From positions 1,151,001 to 1,215,000 of the forward strand of contig BJKQ01000012.1 of the NCBI GenBank assembly GCA_006538405.1: a DNA stretch of 64,000 nucleotides, written 5' to 3'. This document shows positions 20,312 through 32,632 of this stretch, in pieces. The position numbers and the translations under genes were made by a program. Numbering within the stretch: position 1 is the first letter of the stretch; the number at the start of each line of letters is the position of its first letter. The notes beneath the pieces are model-generated. The model was given only the letters and a program-made list of their open reading frames with translations, made no database searches and had not been told where the DNA came from. The stretch is from Hansfordia pulvinata (lineage: Eukaryota > Ascomycota > Sordariomycetes > Xylariales).

Positions 20312-23021
20312 GGCTGGCGAGGGCGGGGCGAGCAGCCAAGGACCTGGACCTGACCTGACCTGGGGATGCCAAAGCAGAAAGAAGCAAGCGGTGCGGTGCA
20401 GCGCGGTGCGGTGCGTGTGCGTGTGTGCGCTCGCAAAGCCGTCGAGGCGGCTGCGGGATGCAGACGGCGTTGGTCTCGCTCTTATTCTTATGGCATGGCA
20501 TCCATCAGATCGTGCGCTGCCGTGCTATGTAGTATGCTACCTAACTCGTACATACCTACCACCTAATATGCGCCCACCCACACACACACACTCGTACGGA
20601 TACACCTAACATACATACTCACATATTCTTTCTTAGGCGTGCCAGGCCAGGCTCAGCCGGGGTGTGGCGGAGCTGAGCCCAGTACATTGGATGTAGAGGA
20701 GGGAGGGGCTGGTTCTGGGGGCGGGAGGCCCGCGCCGGAGCCTTGCCGCCTTGGGACTTGGGAGCCTGGTGGTGAGCCTACCGGGGCTTGGATCCTTCCC
20801 GGCGGGCGCATTATCCCGTCTGGTCCCGTCCTGTCCTGTCGTGCATGTGGTCCTGTCTGGTGCGGAGCAATAATAATGTACGACAGCAGCCTCTATCTAC
20901 CCGTACCCTACGAGCACACACCAGGCTGGCAGGCTGGCAGACCGGGTGGCTGGTGGCGGAGTCATGTGTGTGCCTGCCTCTCTGGACTTGTGTCACACAC
21001 ACACACACCAGCAACGCCTGGGTCAGGCCCCCCGCGCGAAGAGTAATGGCATCCATACATAATCCACTGGATTGGCTGGCGGGCGGTTTGGCAGGTACTC
21101 GTACTCGTGAACCGGCGGCGGGTGGGCTGTGGGTGGTGTGGCTGCGCGTGGTGTCGATGACCTGCGCTAGTTACCTTCTACCTAGTACCTAGGGTCTCGG
21201 AATTGGCCGCCTTCGCCACTCTGCACGATCGTGTTGGTGATCGGCAGGCGGGCAACACGCAGGCAGGCGGGCAGGCAGGCAAGCAGGCAGGGCTGGACAC
21301 AGGGCGGTTGAGGGGGACGATGGAGGAGAGGGTACGGGTACTCGTACGTACGAATGATCGATCAGCGACGAGAGTGCTGCCTGGGTCTGATGATGCCTCT
21401 CTACCCCGTAGTGCGAGAGGGGGAGTGCATCGTACGCATCGGTCCGGGTCAGCCTCCACCCCCTCGTGCGGCTGATCGTGGGATGGCCGTCGGACACATG
21501 GTACAGGGGGGCTTTCCGAGGAGAGGGTAGGGCCGGACTCAAGCCTCCAAGTACGTACGAGTGCTCGACAGGCCAAGCAGCCGAGGCGGGCAGCCAAGGC
21601 GTCAAAAATAGGTCTCGTCATCCCACCACTCCGAACTGGGAGGTAATAGTCCGACGCCTGTGACGGCGATGCATAAATGCACGCACTTACGGATACCTAC
21701 CATGTACTCGTACTCGCTGTTATCACCTCACGTGCAAGCAAAGCTAACAAGGTTCTTTGGTGGCGTCCGAGTGAACGGGCTGCTGATTACCGGCAGTCAA
21801 GAGGGTCATGAGTGTGTACTCGTAGGTATCCAGTCTTCACCAGTGAAACCCCCAGTCCACGAGAATTCCAACTTAAGCCTCTGTGCCGCACTTGACTGAC
21901 GTTGTTTTCCTTGCAGAACGACGGCTCCGCTAGCGATTTCCTATCGAGTGGCTGACTGATAAGAGCACGTTCGTCCGGGCTTTAACCAGGTCCTTAGATA
22001 CTCACATACCTACTACCTGAACAAGATCGCATTTGCAGCATCTCAAAATGACCAAAATGCACAAAAACCTAATGAAGGAGGAATATAGGTATAGGCCATC
22101 AGATGCTCTCATTCATGGCAGATCTGACGCAGATCAAATGTTCTGGACCCCTGGTAGACCGCGGAGCGCCCACTCGCTGCAAAGAGGAACATGGCCGAAT
22201 CGAGGGAGCAATTTGAACACAGAATAAGTGCCTAGCCTCAGAGGCCGCTACTCGTGAACGGGGGGGCGGCAATCTTCCACTTTCACCCCCGTCCAGCCAG
22301 CCCTCCAGAGCGGATGAGCCGGTGTGAAGAATCAGACCAAAGGGCCCTGCATCATTTCACCTTGCCTTGAACTCACCACGGGAGGACAATCCCATAGGCC
22401 GGGCCCGTCGGGCAGGCTATAGAAAATGAGAGGGCCCACGGGGCCGCCTCTCCATCCGGCCCGCCATGGGGCGTTTCAGCGCGGCGCCAATGCAAGCCTC
22501 GCGCGCGCCTCGAAGCCCCCGGCCCATAGGTACGGGTAGGGTACGAGTAGTAGGTATGGTTCGCGCGAAGCGAGGCCCACGATCCAATCCCTTCATCTTG
22601 CGGGCAGCGCGGGACGCCTCCGAGTCGGCGCCGCCCGCGAGACCATCACCTCCCTGGGGCGTCTGCGTACGAGTACTCGTACGCGCGCTCTCCACGGCAA
22701 AGCACAGACACCCATCCGAAGCACCTAGACGCGAGCATGCCGCTCGTACATTCATATCAATTCCGCTGGGTGGTAAAGTACACTGATAAGGCCTCATACT
22801 CTACAAGCACGCTACTCTCGCGTGCTGGCTCGCGCCACATGCTACTGGCTCAGAAACGCACTCGCGCTGCGCCAGGCTCGACTCGGCGCAGGCTGTCGAG
22901 ACTGCTGGCTGGCTGGCTGGCTGCTTTTCCCCCAGGCTCTCCTCTCCAAGCCTCACATGCCTCGCGAGTCGTCTCTCCCGTCCGGGCGGAGGGAGCCCCT
23001 GAAGAGCGCGGGTCTCGCCCT
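20312..23021. other. Gene-free 2.7 kb with clustered TACTCGTA motifs
   Basis: Upstream of the ankyrin gene and downstream of frataxin. Frames are short and unbiased. Contains (CA)n near 20580-20595 and 20995-21008, an imperfect GCAGGCAGG tract (21240-21295), CTGG repeats (22905-22925), and eight copies of TACTCGTA/TACGAGTA, two of them in a perfect palindrome at 22665-22684. Confidence 0.55.
22665..22684. repeat. Perfect 20-bp palindrome built from the TACGAGTA motif
   Basis: GCGTACGAGTACTCGTACGC reads the same on both strands. It joins one TACGAGTA and one TACTCGTA copy that overlap at their TA. The dyad could bind a dimeric factor or be a small hairpin; no gene starts within 300 nt. Confidence 0.85.
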
Positions 23022-23766
23022 CTACTCGAGATCGTCCCGGCCGGGACCCCCCGCCTTGACGCCCGTCTCCTGGAAGAGCAGCTCGGCCAGGGAGGTGCCG
23101 TCCCGCAGGTAGATCCAGTCGGCCGCGGCCGTGTCCTGCTTCTGGTCCTGACCCTCCCTAACGATCACGTAGTCGTAGCGCTTGGGGCCTGACTGCGGCG
23201 ACGAGAGCCAGATCTGCTTGTTGGGCGGCTGCTTGTTGATGACGTACGTCCCCAGCTCGCCGAGCGTGATGTTCATCACGCCGGCCTGGAAGGAAGAGGG
23301 AGAGAAAACAAGGCGCCCCGCGTCAGCAACTTTGTGTCCCAACGTGTCAAAAATAAAAGAAGGGGGAGGCCATGTTTCGGTCGCGCCAAGGACTTACCGC
23401 ATACTCCACGTCCACGTCCGCCCGGCGGTCCTGCAGGTTCTCGTACTGGACCAGCAGGCCCTCGATGAACTCGTCGGCCAGCGCGTGGTATTCCGAGTCG
23501 GACAGCTCCGCGGGGGCGGCGGTGCGCAGAAGGTCGGGCGACAGGGGCTTGGCCCGGGGCTGGCTCGTCGACATGAAACGCGGTGTCGTCGCCGTCGCGT
23601 GAGAGATCGGGGCGGCCGGGGCGGCGCAGGGCGTGGTCATGAGCGTTTGGGCGAGGGAGGCGGCGCGAGCCGGGGCTCGCGCTGCGGCGGCGGCGGCTGT
23701 GGCTGGTCGCGCGGCCCAGCGACCGGCCCAGGCGGCCGGGCGGTGGGCTAGAGACGAGGAGAACAT
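23022..23766 (-). CDS. yfh1: Mitochondrial frataxin (Yfh1)
   Basis: Exon 1 23766-23398 and exon 2 23285-23022, 210 aa. The first 75-80 residues are an Ala/Arg-rich mitochondrial presequence. The frataxin fold follows: [20 protein letters not shown] (helix 1), then [15 protein letters not shown] with the acidic iron-binding ridge, [18 protein letters not shown] and [19 protein letters not shown], the family signature, ending in [17 protein letters not shown]. Frataxin supplies or regulates iron in Fe-S cluster assembly in the matrix. The frame is intact. Confidence 0.96.
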
Positions 23767-25106
23767 GATGTATGTTGCGTGTGTGCGTGTGCTTGTGCGT
23801 AAGACGGGACCGGTGCCCGGTGCGAGCTATCTAAAGGCGGACCCCGAAGGTGCCGGGCGGGCGCCAATGCCACGGCGTGTGTGGGTGCAGAAGATGCTGA
23901 ATGAGCGGCTCGATAGTGATGCGAGGCTGCGCGCGGTTCGAGCGGCGCCGAGGGGGGGTTGGGTAATGCGGATGGGGGGCCTGTTGGTTGAGATGCTGGT
24001 GTGCAGAAGCTGGGACGGATTGAAGCTCCAGCTGTGCAAGAGCTTGCCGCCCACCAACGTTGATCGTGGGCCGCGGACCGGCGGTCGGTCGGGTGGGCCC
24101 ACTACTACCTCTGGAGCTGCCCCGCCACACCCGACCCAGGCTGAGGCGGCGGCCGGGCAGGCGCCCAGGGCTGCTCCAGCTGGGCGAGCGCTGATCTCCA
24201 GCGGACAGTTGCGCTTCCATGCCCAGGGCCGCACTCCCGGCGGGGGCCCCGGGGGGCTGTCGCTTCACCAGGGGGCGCCTGGAGCCAGTCAATTAGCTAT
24301 TAGCGACTGCGGCCACCACAGGCAGTGACGTCGGGGCGGCGCGTGGGAAGCCAGAGGTACAGAGATACATGATCAAGGCAAGGGTCAACTTGGAAGTCAA
24401 CCTTATCGCCGTTACGAGTGAAGGCGGTGCTGGAAGGAAGTAAAGGCTCTTGCCATCAGAGACCCCATCGCATGTCATCGACATTTCCAGAGCATCGATG
24501 GCAGCATGGCGCATGTCTCCCTACATGTACCAAGAAGATTTGTACGACATCAGAAGTCGAAACAAATTGGTTCAATCCAGTCGCTCGCAGCTTATGCATG
24601 CATCTAACCACCTTGCAAGTGCGGATACGTGAAATACAACTACTCCGTAATCAAATGTGCATGCAAGCGCATGTATGCTGTTACCGGTTACAGCACTAAC
24701 TCCAAACGCCGCAACTTCAGGGGTCCGCACGTCCGGTCCACTCAACATGTCAGGTCGACATCGGCTCTGCGTCGCTCAACGCTGGATCAACATTGTTCGC
24801 CCGCGTGGGTTCCACGTGCAAACTGTCTCACGCTGTGCAACACACAAACAACAGGAAAAAAGGCATCAAGTTCTCTCTCGAAGCGAGTGAAAGAGCGCCA
24901 ACCCAGACCAGAGTCAACGCCGTTTTGCAAATGGTATTCCACACACATCTCGTCTAAAAAAAAGGGGTGGGTGTACTTGTACAAGAATCGAATAGAAAAG
25001 AGGGCGAGGTCCGTCACTACATGCCCAGCATAAGAAGTATCCAGACCCATCATGGTCGTCACCGCCGCCGCCGCCGCCGCCGTCGTCGTCGTCATCGTCG
25101 TTGCGA
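23767..25106. other. Intergenic between frataxin and the secreted protein
   Basis: Frataxin promoter side (from 23767) and the 3' side of the secreted gene. A CCG tract followed by GTC repeats at about 25062-25100 lies just beyond the stop codon of the latter. No gene seen. Confidence 0.5.
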
Positions 25107-25931
25107 TCAGTTGACGCCCTTGTAGAAGCAGATGCCAAACTCGCCCGTCTGGGTGCCGATGACGGGGTTCTGGTGGTAGTCGTCAATGTAGGTCTTGGTG
25201 TAGCCGCCCTCGACCTTGCCGGCCAGGTAGGTGGCGGCCTCGTTGACGTCGACCTGCATGCCCTCGGTGGCCTGGATGGCCTTGGCGCCGGACAGCTTGG
25301 GGCCCAGGAGGCTGGCGGGGGCGCCCGAGAGGACGTCGTTGGTGAAGCCGTGGACCTGGTCGGGGCTCTCGCTGGGGTAGATGGTGGCGGCGCCGTCGCA
25401 GCCGCGGATCAGCGAGACATCGCCGTAGCCGACCTTGCCGGTGAAGGTGACCTCGACCCAGGTGCCGAGGGTCATGGCGTTGCCGGCCAGGTTGGCCTCG
25501 ACGGTGCCGCGGACGATGCGGCCCTGGAAGTCGTCGCACAGCGAGACGCGCTTGTGGGAGCGCGCGGGGATCGTGATGTACTTCATGGGGATGGAGTCGC
25601 ACGAGTTGTAGTAGACAAAGTACGTGTTCTCCTGGTCGTCCTCGTTGCGGATGACGACGCCCACGCTGCCGTCGCCGTCGTCGCCGACCGACTTGACGGC
25701 CTGGGCGACGCAGGGAAGCAGGCGCTTCTGGTGGTGGTGCTGGTGGTGGTGGCCGCGGCGCTGGTGCAGGTGCTTGTTGAGCGAGAGCGGGTGCACGTGG
25801 CGCGGCGCCGGGGCGGCGGCGGCGGCGATCTCGGCGACGGGCTCCCTCGCAGAGGGGGCGACGTGGAGGTCGGAGGGCAGGGCGGAGACCAGGCCCAGCA
25901 GGCCCGTGAAGGCAGTCAGAAAGGAGCGCAT
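25107..25931 (-). CDS. Secreted thaumatin-like (putative) protein, 274 aa
   Basis: Single exon. Signal peptide at residues 1-17 (MRSFLTAFTGLLGLVSA), then a pro-like region with His-rich stretch (HHHQHHHQK) and dibasic KR. The core carries GRIVRGTVEANLAGNAMTLG, TWVEVTFTGKVGYGDVSLI and RGCDGAATI, in the order found in fungal small secreted thaumatin-fold proteins (the GDVSLI segment is the family-like part); five cysteines remain after the signal. It would be extracellular. Function is not established; a cell-wall or antagonist role is guesswork. The mRNA leader is purine-rich over about 60 nt upstream of the ATG. Confidence 0.72.
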   Translation of the reverse strand: MRSFLTAFTGLLGLVSALPSDLHVAPSAREPVAEIAAAAAPAPRHVHPLSLNKHLHQRRGHHHQHHHQKRLLPCVAQAVKSVGDDGDGSVGVVIRNEDDQENTYFVYYNSCDSIPMKYITIPARSHKRVSLCDDFQGRIVRGTVEANLAGNAMTLGTWVEVTFTGKVGYGDVSLIRGCDGAATIYPSESPDQVHGFTNDVLSGAPASLLGPKLSGAKAIQATEGMQVDVNEAATYLAGKVEGGYTKTYIDDYHQNPVIGTQTGEFGICFYKGVN

Positions 25932-28900
25932 CTTTTCGTTTTTTGTTCTTCTTTCTTTTCCCTTTCTTCTTTCTCTTTCCTGTTTCTGTTGTTTGGTCGT
26001 GTTGATTCGATGGAAGATAAATGTCGAGGGCTAGCCTGACGAAGGGTTGCAAAAAAAGATAAAACTCCTCGGGAGGGTGAAGGTAATAAAGGTACCGTTT
26101 AAGGTGAAAGGAGTGACTGACAGCAAAGGCTGTGCGGGAGTGCGACGCACAAGGCGTAAGAAAGCACGAGAGCAGAAGAGAATGGCGAGATGCTGTTAAA
26201 GAGAGTGTGGTGGTGGTGATGATCGGCCGGGCCAACACGACACGGGGGGGCCCGCCGGGTCTTTCTTATACGATCCGCGGCGGCTCTCCTTTGTCTGCAG
26301 GTCCTCGGGTGGCCCCCCCCCTTGCCATGTTTGTCGTTGCTGCCTCGTCCTCGGGCAGCCTCCGCCTCCTCCGCCTCCTCCGTGGGCCGTTCGACCCCGT
26401 CCGCGAAGGCTGCCCGGCTCCACCGAAAAGGGGGTTTGTCCTGGTGTATAAGCTGCGCCGACCCGCTTGTCTATTTCCGGGCACGCTTCCCTCCAGTGCC
26501 TCCCCCTCCCCTACGAGCAAAACTTCCCTCCCCACTCCCAGCAAACAGCGGGCAGCGGGCCAGCGCAACGGACGACGCAGGCACAGGCATGGCGTCCCGG
26601 CGGCCCAGCCACTCAGGGGCCAAGGCTACCAGAAGACTCGCAGAATTCCGCCGTCTAGCGCCGGCAAGGCCCTGCCGCGCGGTCCTGCGACGGTGGGTGC
26701 GAAATCGCATGCTAGCGCGCCGCCGGGGGTCGGCGGGCCTATCACGTCCGCTGTGGCTTGCCGGGGGTCTGTCCTTTCCTTCCGCTCCCTCTCGCGCAGC
26801 TGAGAGATCCGTCCAAGCCCAACAACCCTGCGCGCGCATTCTGGGAGGCCCTTTTCCGGGTGTGAGGGGCGGGCGGACCACTTGGCGAGCCCCCTGGGAC
26901 AGCCCGGCAAGCAAGCACAAGAGCAAGGGGAGGAAGAGAGAGGACCAGACAGAAAGAAAGAAAAGGGGCAAAAAAAAAAAAAAAGAGAGTCGAGTCTGGG
27001 CCTGGAACTGGGATTCCTGCCCCTGCACAGACTCTGCAGCCGTGGTCCTGGCCAGCAGCGAGATGAGATGGCGTCGGGACGAAGCCCGGATCTGGCATGT
27101 CGTGCCAGCCCATCGGATCATCTCGTGTGATTGGGCCTGCGCCGAGATGACAAGCCGTGGTCAAGCCATCTACCGCACCTTGCGTCATCAGCACACGTAT
27201 TCAACTCCCCTTTGCGGCCCTTGTGTCCAAGGGGTGCGAACAAAACAAACATGGGGGGCAGAGGCCAGGGCCATGAGTTTGTGTTTGCTCGCTTGCTTGA
27301 TCGGTTGCAACAAACAATGCCCTGCTCGCTTGGTCTGCTTGCTTGCTTGCTTGCCTTGCAACAACGCACACGAGATCCAGACTAGCCGAGCAGGGCGAGT
27401 CAGTAGGCAGGATTGTTCGCTGCGCGCCCGTCGATCCTCGGGCCACGCTAGAGGATCCAACACAACGGCAGACCCGTTTTTTGCGCCGTTTAGCAAGAAC
27501 CTGAGGGCAGATCCTCTCCTGGGCGGCGGCTGACTGCAGGCTGCTCGGACGCATGGCATGGTCAGAGGTGATGTGATATTTACAGAGTCTTTGTGCAACT
27601 CGGGTTCCTCCGCAGAGTCAGCCTCTCCGCCAAGCGCCATACCAAGCATGATGAATAGGTAATAATAAGAATGTGGGAGTGCGCCTACGCGAGAGGACCG
27701 ACACGCCATGCAAGGGAGGGAGAGTGACCCCCCAATCCCGCCTCGACATGCTGGCAAGAGGCATCATGCATCGGGGCTTCACAGCCTCTGGCCAACAGCG
27801 GGAGGTTTCGTCCGCCACGTCCCACGTGTCGAAGGCATACTGGAGCTCGTGCGAGTAGTAGGGCCGAGTACCCAGAAGCCGTTTTTCGTGTCAGTTGTCA
27901 CGATGGCCGGGATTCGTCTCGTCCGCCGCCAAGAGTGTCGAGTTTGCCAAGAAGAAAGAAATGCTCACTGAAACAGAATGGATAAGGTGCTGGCGTACGG
28001 CGTTCGGCGACTCGACCCTTCGGCAGCGTTGGTCGGCCCCGTCATTCCTGTCAACCTCGACGATCCTGGTGGTTTTCCCCTCGTCGATCAACCGAGCCAC
28101 CTCGGATTGCAGTCTTCCAGAAACTGCACATCTCTCCGAAACCCCCTCTCCCTGTGATCTGACACACTCCGTCTCGCAAGGTTGCGGCTTCCAGATGCTG
28201 ATCATGGGAAGTTTTGCTCAACCGGGAACCTGCCGTCTCTTACTTTCAACCCTCGTGCTAGTTAGTCCCTGTCCCCGTCGCGGGTCGTCGCCGCGGGTCA
28301 AGGTGGCCGCTGAGCCAGAGCCTGGTAGTCCTCCGGAAATGGCCGTCGGGCACTCACACGACAACCCTGCGCAGTGCTTCGAGACGTGATGGCACCATAC
28401 AGGCCTGGCCAGCTCACCACAGCTGATGCGTTGGCCCGATAAGCCACATGCTAGGGATATCGATCTCACCGATAAGCATTCTGCCAGGGCTCTCGCCTTG
28501 GCTGTGATTCGATGGGACCACGTGCAGTGTGCTGCCCCCTTCCGCAGCCAATACCATCAGTGAGAATGATCATTGTTCAAGGACGTGGTTGCCGTCCCGA
28601 CTCGAGTCCCTGGAAAGTCTGACTCGTCGTCTTATCGCTTCCACGCTTGATCCTATTGTTCCCAAAGATGGTGGCGTTGCCTGCGCGCGTTTCCTGCCCC
28701 TCCCCGCGTTTCTGCTCGTATTTCACCGACGCCGTCGCTCTACCGTCGCCCACCGCCCGCGTCCAGTGTTCAAGAGGCTGACCCTACTCCTGTCGACAAA
28801 GCACGGTCCGTCCCACGGTGGGCCGAGGGGCTCTTTGTCACGAGGCTTGCGCTGACTCGGGCAAGTCTTGATCCTTTGTCCGGCACTGAGAGACTAACTC

Positions 28901-31303
28901 GGCTGCGACGGCAAAGCCCTCGGGGTCCTTCCTCCCCCACACCAAGGAAGAGCCGATCGACAGACATCCAAATTTCCGCTTTGTGGGATGGGCAGAGTCA
29001 CCGTTTCCGGAAAGGTGACGGTTCTTTCTCTTCGCGCTCTCTGACTCGTCGCGAGTTGGCTGTGCGTGCTTAGAACACATTTTTAAATACCGATGCCGCT
29101 GTTGTTGAAGGTAGCGCTTCCGTCAGCTGAATTGACCGAGATGTGCAAATATGTGCAAATCCACCCTCCGCAAGACCATGTGAGTCGTTCACGGGCGAAT
29201 TCATCGTGAGCATAGTCGAATGTGTCACCAGATAGCATCGGGCTTGGCCCTTCCTGATTCGGCCGGCAAGGAAGATGCGCCCGGGCGCTCAACCGGCGCC
29301 GGAGAGGAGCAAAAGACTCCTCGGCATCTGAGCCGGGAAGGCATCCCGAGACGACGATGCCCCCGTGAAGTTAGCACTAGCTCACATGATCTCAAATCCG
29401 TCCATCGCGTGCCAGGTGGCCGACGATGGGCGTCGATGGAGTAGGGTTGACGCCTCTACGACTTTGGCCATGACCCCTCTCGGAACCTCGTCTCGATGAA
29501 ATGCAGAGTGGGTTGTGGCTTGCCTTGCCTATATTCGTACTGTCCTATTAGACGGGTTTGCCCAATTCTTTCGCCCCGGTTTTCTCGCCTTTTCGCGGCC
29601 CGGGTCAGGTCGGCGATAAGTACCGAGTGATGAGATGAACGCTGAAAGAAACGTTAGCAGGGTAAAGGAATGTTGTGCTTCCTTATTGCGATGTACTGGC
29701 AGTGTGCATCCACCGTTGACCCTCGGGCGGGGGTTAGCAATCGTGGAAGCGGCGGTAAGACGGGGACGCGAAACAACCACGGTGCTGTCGAGGAATGAGG
29801 GGATCCCCGGTTGGCCCGCCATACCACCCACAGCTTCTACACCCTGCTATCACGGTCCAGCCTGCACACCCCCTCCGGACGCAGACTTGGACGGTCACTC
29901 TCATGGTTTCTTCTGATGCCCAGTCTTTTTTTCTAGCATCGCAAGTCCCGTTTGCGATGCATCGCTTGTCCGTGTCGGAGTCTCGAAAGTTAGATACCTG
30001 ATGGCTCAGGCAGCATAACAAAGGGGAAAGAATGGGCGGATTGGTGTTGTAGAAGGGGGGATTTCTCCCAGCCGGACTCCCGGTCGGCCAATTGAATGGG
30101 ATACTCCTCTGGCACAGTCGTGCCTTCCCAATCCCAGCCCCTGCTGTTGCAGGTCGTTCCTGCCCACAGTCTCGTAGCAGGCTTATGTAAGGAAACTGCA
30201 CGATCAGACGTGGCCTTTCAGAACCTCTCCCGAAACAACATCGTTCCACACAACCATCTGCTTCAAGTCATTGCTTTGCGTGCTGTCCGCCGACTTACCC
30301 TTCTGCACCGCCTGTGCGCGACACTGGGATGTGGTGGTGGCTTCCCAATCCAGGAGGTGCCCATTACCTTACACCCAGAACAACCCCAGTACAAGCATTT
30401 CGAATACTGGCTTCGTCTCTACATTTTTCATCCCAATTCATCATGGCTGCATTCTCACGCCAGACTTTCGGCCATTACGGGGCCCGCTTTGGGAAACTCT
30501 CCGTTGCTCGAGGCTCACATCTTACTTCTCAAGGGGCCATCGAGTAACGAAGATAAAGAAGAGCCGACCAAAACCGGGAGGACGACAGAAACAGCAGGCT
30601 GATTATGAAGTCTTCGAGAACAGGAATCAAAGGAGCATCGCAGATCATTCTTCCGCCTCCAATGTGTCTGGTGAGGCCATGATGCCAGTCACGTGTTTAC
30701 CTGCATTGGTGGTCTGTTGGTTTACTCCGAACGCGAGCACCCGACCCCAAGTCCAAGTAGCCCGCGCGAGACGCCGATGCGACGCGGATTCGGCCTGGCC
30801 ACACACGGGTCACGTGTGCGGCAATCCCGAATACAACTTTGGCCAGCCTTGCCTTGCGGATAATGGCACCGGAACGGCTCGGATTCTCACCAGATCTCAC
30901 CCAGCGGCAGGCGGTCTGCGCGTTGGCCAATCCCAAGTGCACCACGTGACATGGTCGCAAGCATCCGTCTTGCTCACTCCGCAAGTGCCCCGAGGTAGCC
31001 ATCCGAACGTGCAATTCTATGATATGAGAGTTGCCCAGCTGCGCTTACCACTTCCTTTTTCGTGGCCCAGCATCAAAATACTCCAAGTATCGAGACGGTT
31101 AGACACCTCGACCGGCACAGCGACGGTGGGATTTGGCAACCTGTGTCTGTTTGGGCGATCATTACAACCATCTTCGCGTCTTGACTGTGGTCGATCTCAC
31201 GTCGGTATCCGGACGTCACCATCAAAGACCATCGCTAACACCCAAGTGACGACGAGCCGGGAGCTCAGGTTGCCAGGGCTCTACATTCCATTTGACTCGC
31301 AAG
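25932..31303. other. 5.4 kb without a recognisable gene
   Basis: Longest gene-poor stretch. Frames of 60-345 codons exist on both strands but overlap one another and show no motifs, introns with good ends, or conserved blocks. Contents seen: A15-type run at about 26970-26984, CTTG repeats (27341-27358), and small AT-richer blocks around 29.9-31.3 kb. It may hold an RNA gene or a heavily decayed element that I cannot see. Confidence 0.55.
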
Positions 31304-31310
31304 TATAAAA
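31304..31310 (+). promoter_or_regulatory. TATA box before the coiled-coil family gene
   Basis: TATAAAA, 34 nt upstream of the ATG at 31338. Such spacing implies a very short leader or a start further downstream. Confidence 0.5.
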
Positions 31311-31337
31311 AGGGCCCCAGTTCGGGAATCATCGACA

Positions 31338-32443
31338 ATGGGTCGTTGGAACAGACTACGCATCAGACTCTATCCTGAGTATTGGTGGTACAAATACTTT
31401 CACAGTTCTGAGAAACCTCGCCCATCGCCCTTCAGCAGAGTGGGTACCCCCGCCATGGATTCTCACGAATAGGGTCACTCCCGAAGAATGGATTGAGAAA
31501 TCTCTCATCCTGAAAAGCAAGGGACAGCTAGACCTGATCGAGGACTGCCGCCTCAAGACCATGTACCATTTCAAAAATAGAAGTGAACAGACGTGGCAGC
31601 ACGAATTTCTTGTTTTCGAGTTCCAGGTCGTCCTCAGTCAAGATCCCGGCCAACCGACTGGCCAACCGACAAGCATGTTCGTGCGCTGCGACCGGACGTT
31701 CGAAAGCATGCCCATCAAGTCCTCCAACTCCTCAGCACTGGCGTCGAACCAACCTCTCACAAAGGATGATCGTGTGGAAGTGATTGGAGCCAACCAGTTC
31801 GATTTGGAAATAACGAGGAACAGAGTTGTGATGACTCTGATGTCAGTGCTCGCAACGCGAAGCCAACTAGCAGGAATGTTGCTGACAGCCCTCTTCCAGG
31901 AAAGCGGACTTTGAACAGACCTCAACCCCCTGCAGCATCATCGACGTTCTGGCGGTACTCGACGCTCACAGTAAGTTGGGTGATACCTACCGGCTGTTTG
32001 CGACCATGTGCTATTGGTATGCCGGCTCGGTTTTCAAGATGCTTTGCAACGCGTTCGGCCCCGTGACGGAGCCCGCCGACGATGCGAAAATGCAGGGCAG
32101 ATACCACAAGATTCGGATGTCGGAGCGGTTTGAGGAACTGTCAATTGAGGAGAAGGTCAAGACGGCGCAGAAGATCGAGTCTAGGTCGTACAAGGTGAAG
32201 AGACCCGAGCTCAGCCTCGAAGAAATCAGTGACGAGATTCGGAGGCTGCCCAAACGAGAGGATATCACCAAGTGCTTTGAAGAGCGTGCCGCAGAGATCC
32301 GGCAGAGAATTGACCAGATTGTAAGTCTCCATACAGCACGTCTGATGCTGCTATTTGCTGAGACTTTGCCACTATAGCGGCTCGAGAAAGAACTGAAGCG
32401 ACAGAAGCGGGAGCAGGAAGTACAAGAGAAGGAACAGCGCTAG
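31338..32443 (+). CDS. Fungal-restricted coiled-coil protein; 5' end unresolved, early stop
   Basis: Spliced frame: exon to 31841, exon 31900-32320, exon 32378-32443 (GTCAGT and GTAAGT donors, CAG and TAG acceptors). The reading frame is open from before 31340 (TDYASDSILSIGG...) but has no ATG until 31561. From 31561 it gives 255 aa. Either a short first exon supplies the start (ATGG at 31338 joined across a small intron is one possibility) or the 5' end is damaged. Recognisable parts are HEFLVFEFQ, the CYWYAGSVFKML segment, and a charged C-terminal helix. It recalls a lineage-restricted fungal family in which HEFL-like, L-R-x-A and CxWFA blocks precede a coiled coil; that placement is from memory and weak. 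The TAG at 32441-32443 interrupts the coiled coil, which would otherwise continue in frame to a TGA at 32630. Confidence 0.5.
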
Positions 32444-32632
32444 AAAGATAAGTTTGCAGAGAGCTACAAGCGGTCAGCGAATGAGCTGGTGGAGCAAGTC
32501 CGAGCCGAGGAGCGACAGCGCGCTGAACGCGCTGAGGCCCGGGTGACGGAACTACAGGAAAAGGTCGAGATGCTCAGCTTGCAGCCCTGCGCGGGAAGCG
32601 AGCTCAGCATCCACAACCCGACTGGCTATTGA
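32444..32632 (+). other. In-frame coiled-coil extension beyond the TAG
   Basis: After the TAG at 32441 the same frame runs 62 more codons (KFAESYKRSANELVEQVR, then a heptad-like RAERAEARVTELQEK) and stops at 32630-32632. Composition and heptads match the part before the stop, so the TAG probably arose in what was Gln (CAG). Confidence 0.5.

Noticed and set aside
25101..26039. 312-codon frame opposite the secreted thaumatin-like gene
   Set aside because: Val/Gly/Ala-rich antisense shadow; the minus strand has a signal peptide and conserved core.
30271..31308. 345-codon plus-strand frame
   Set aside because: No motif, atypical composition, overlaps other frames; no introns needed or signals seen.
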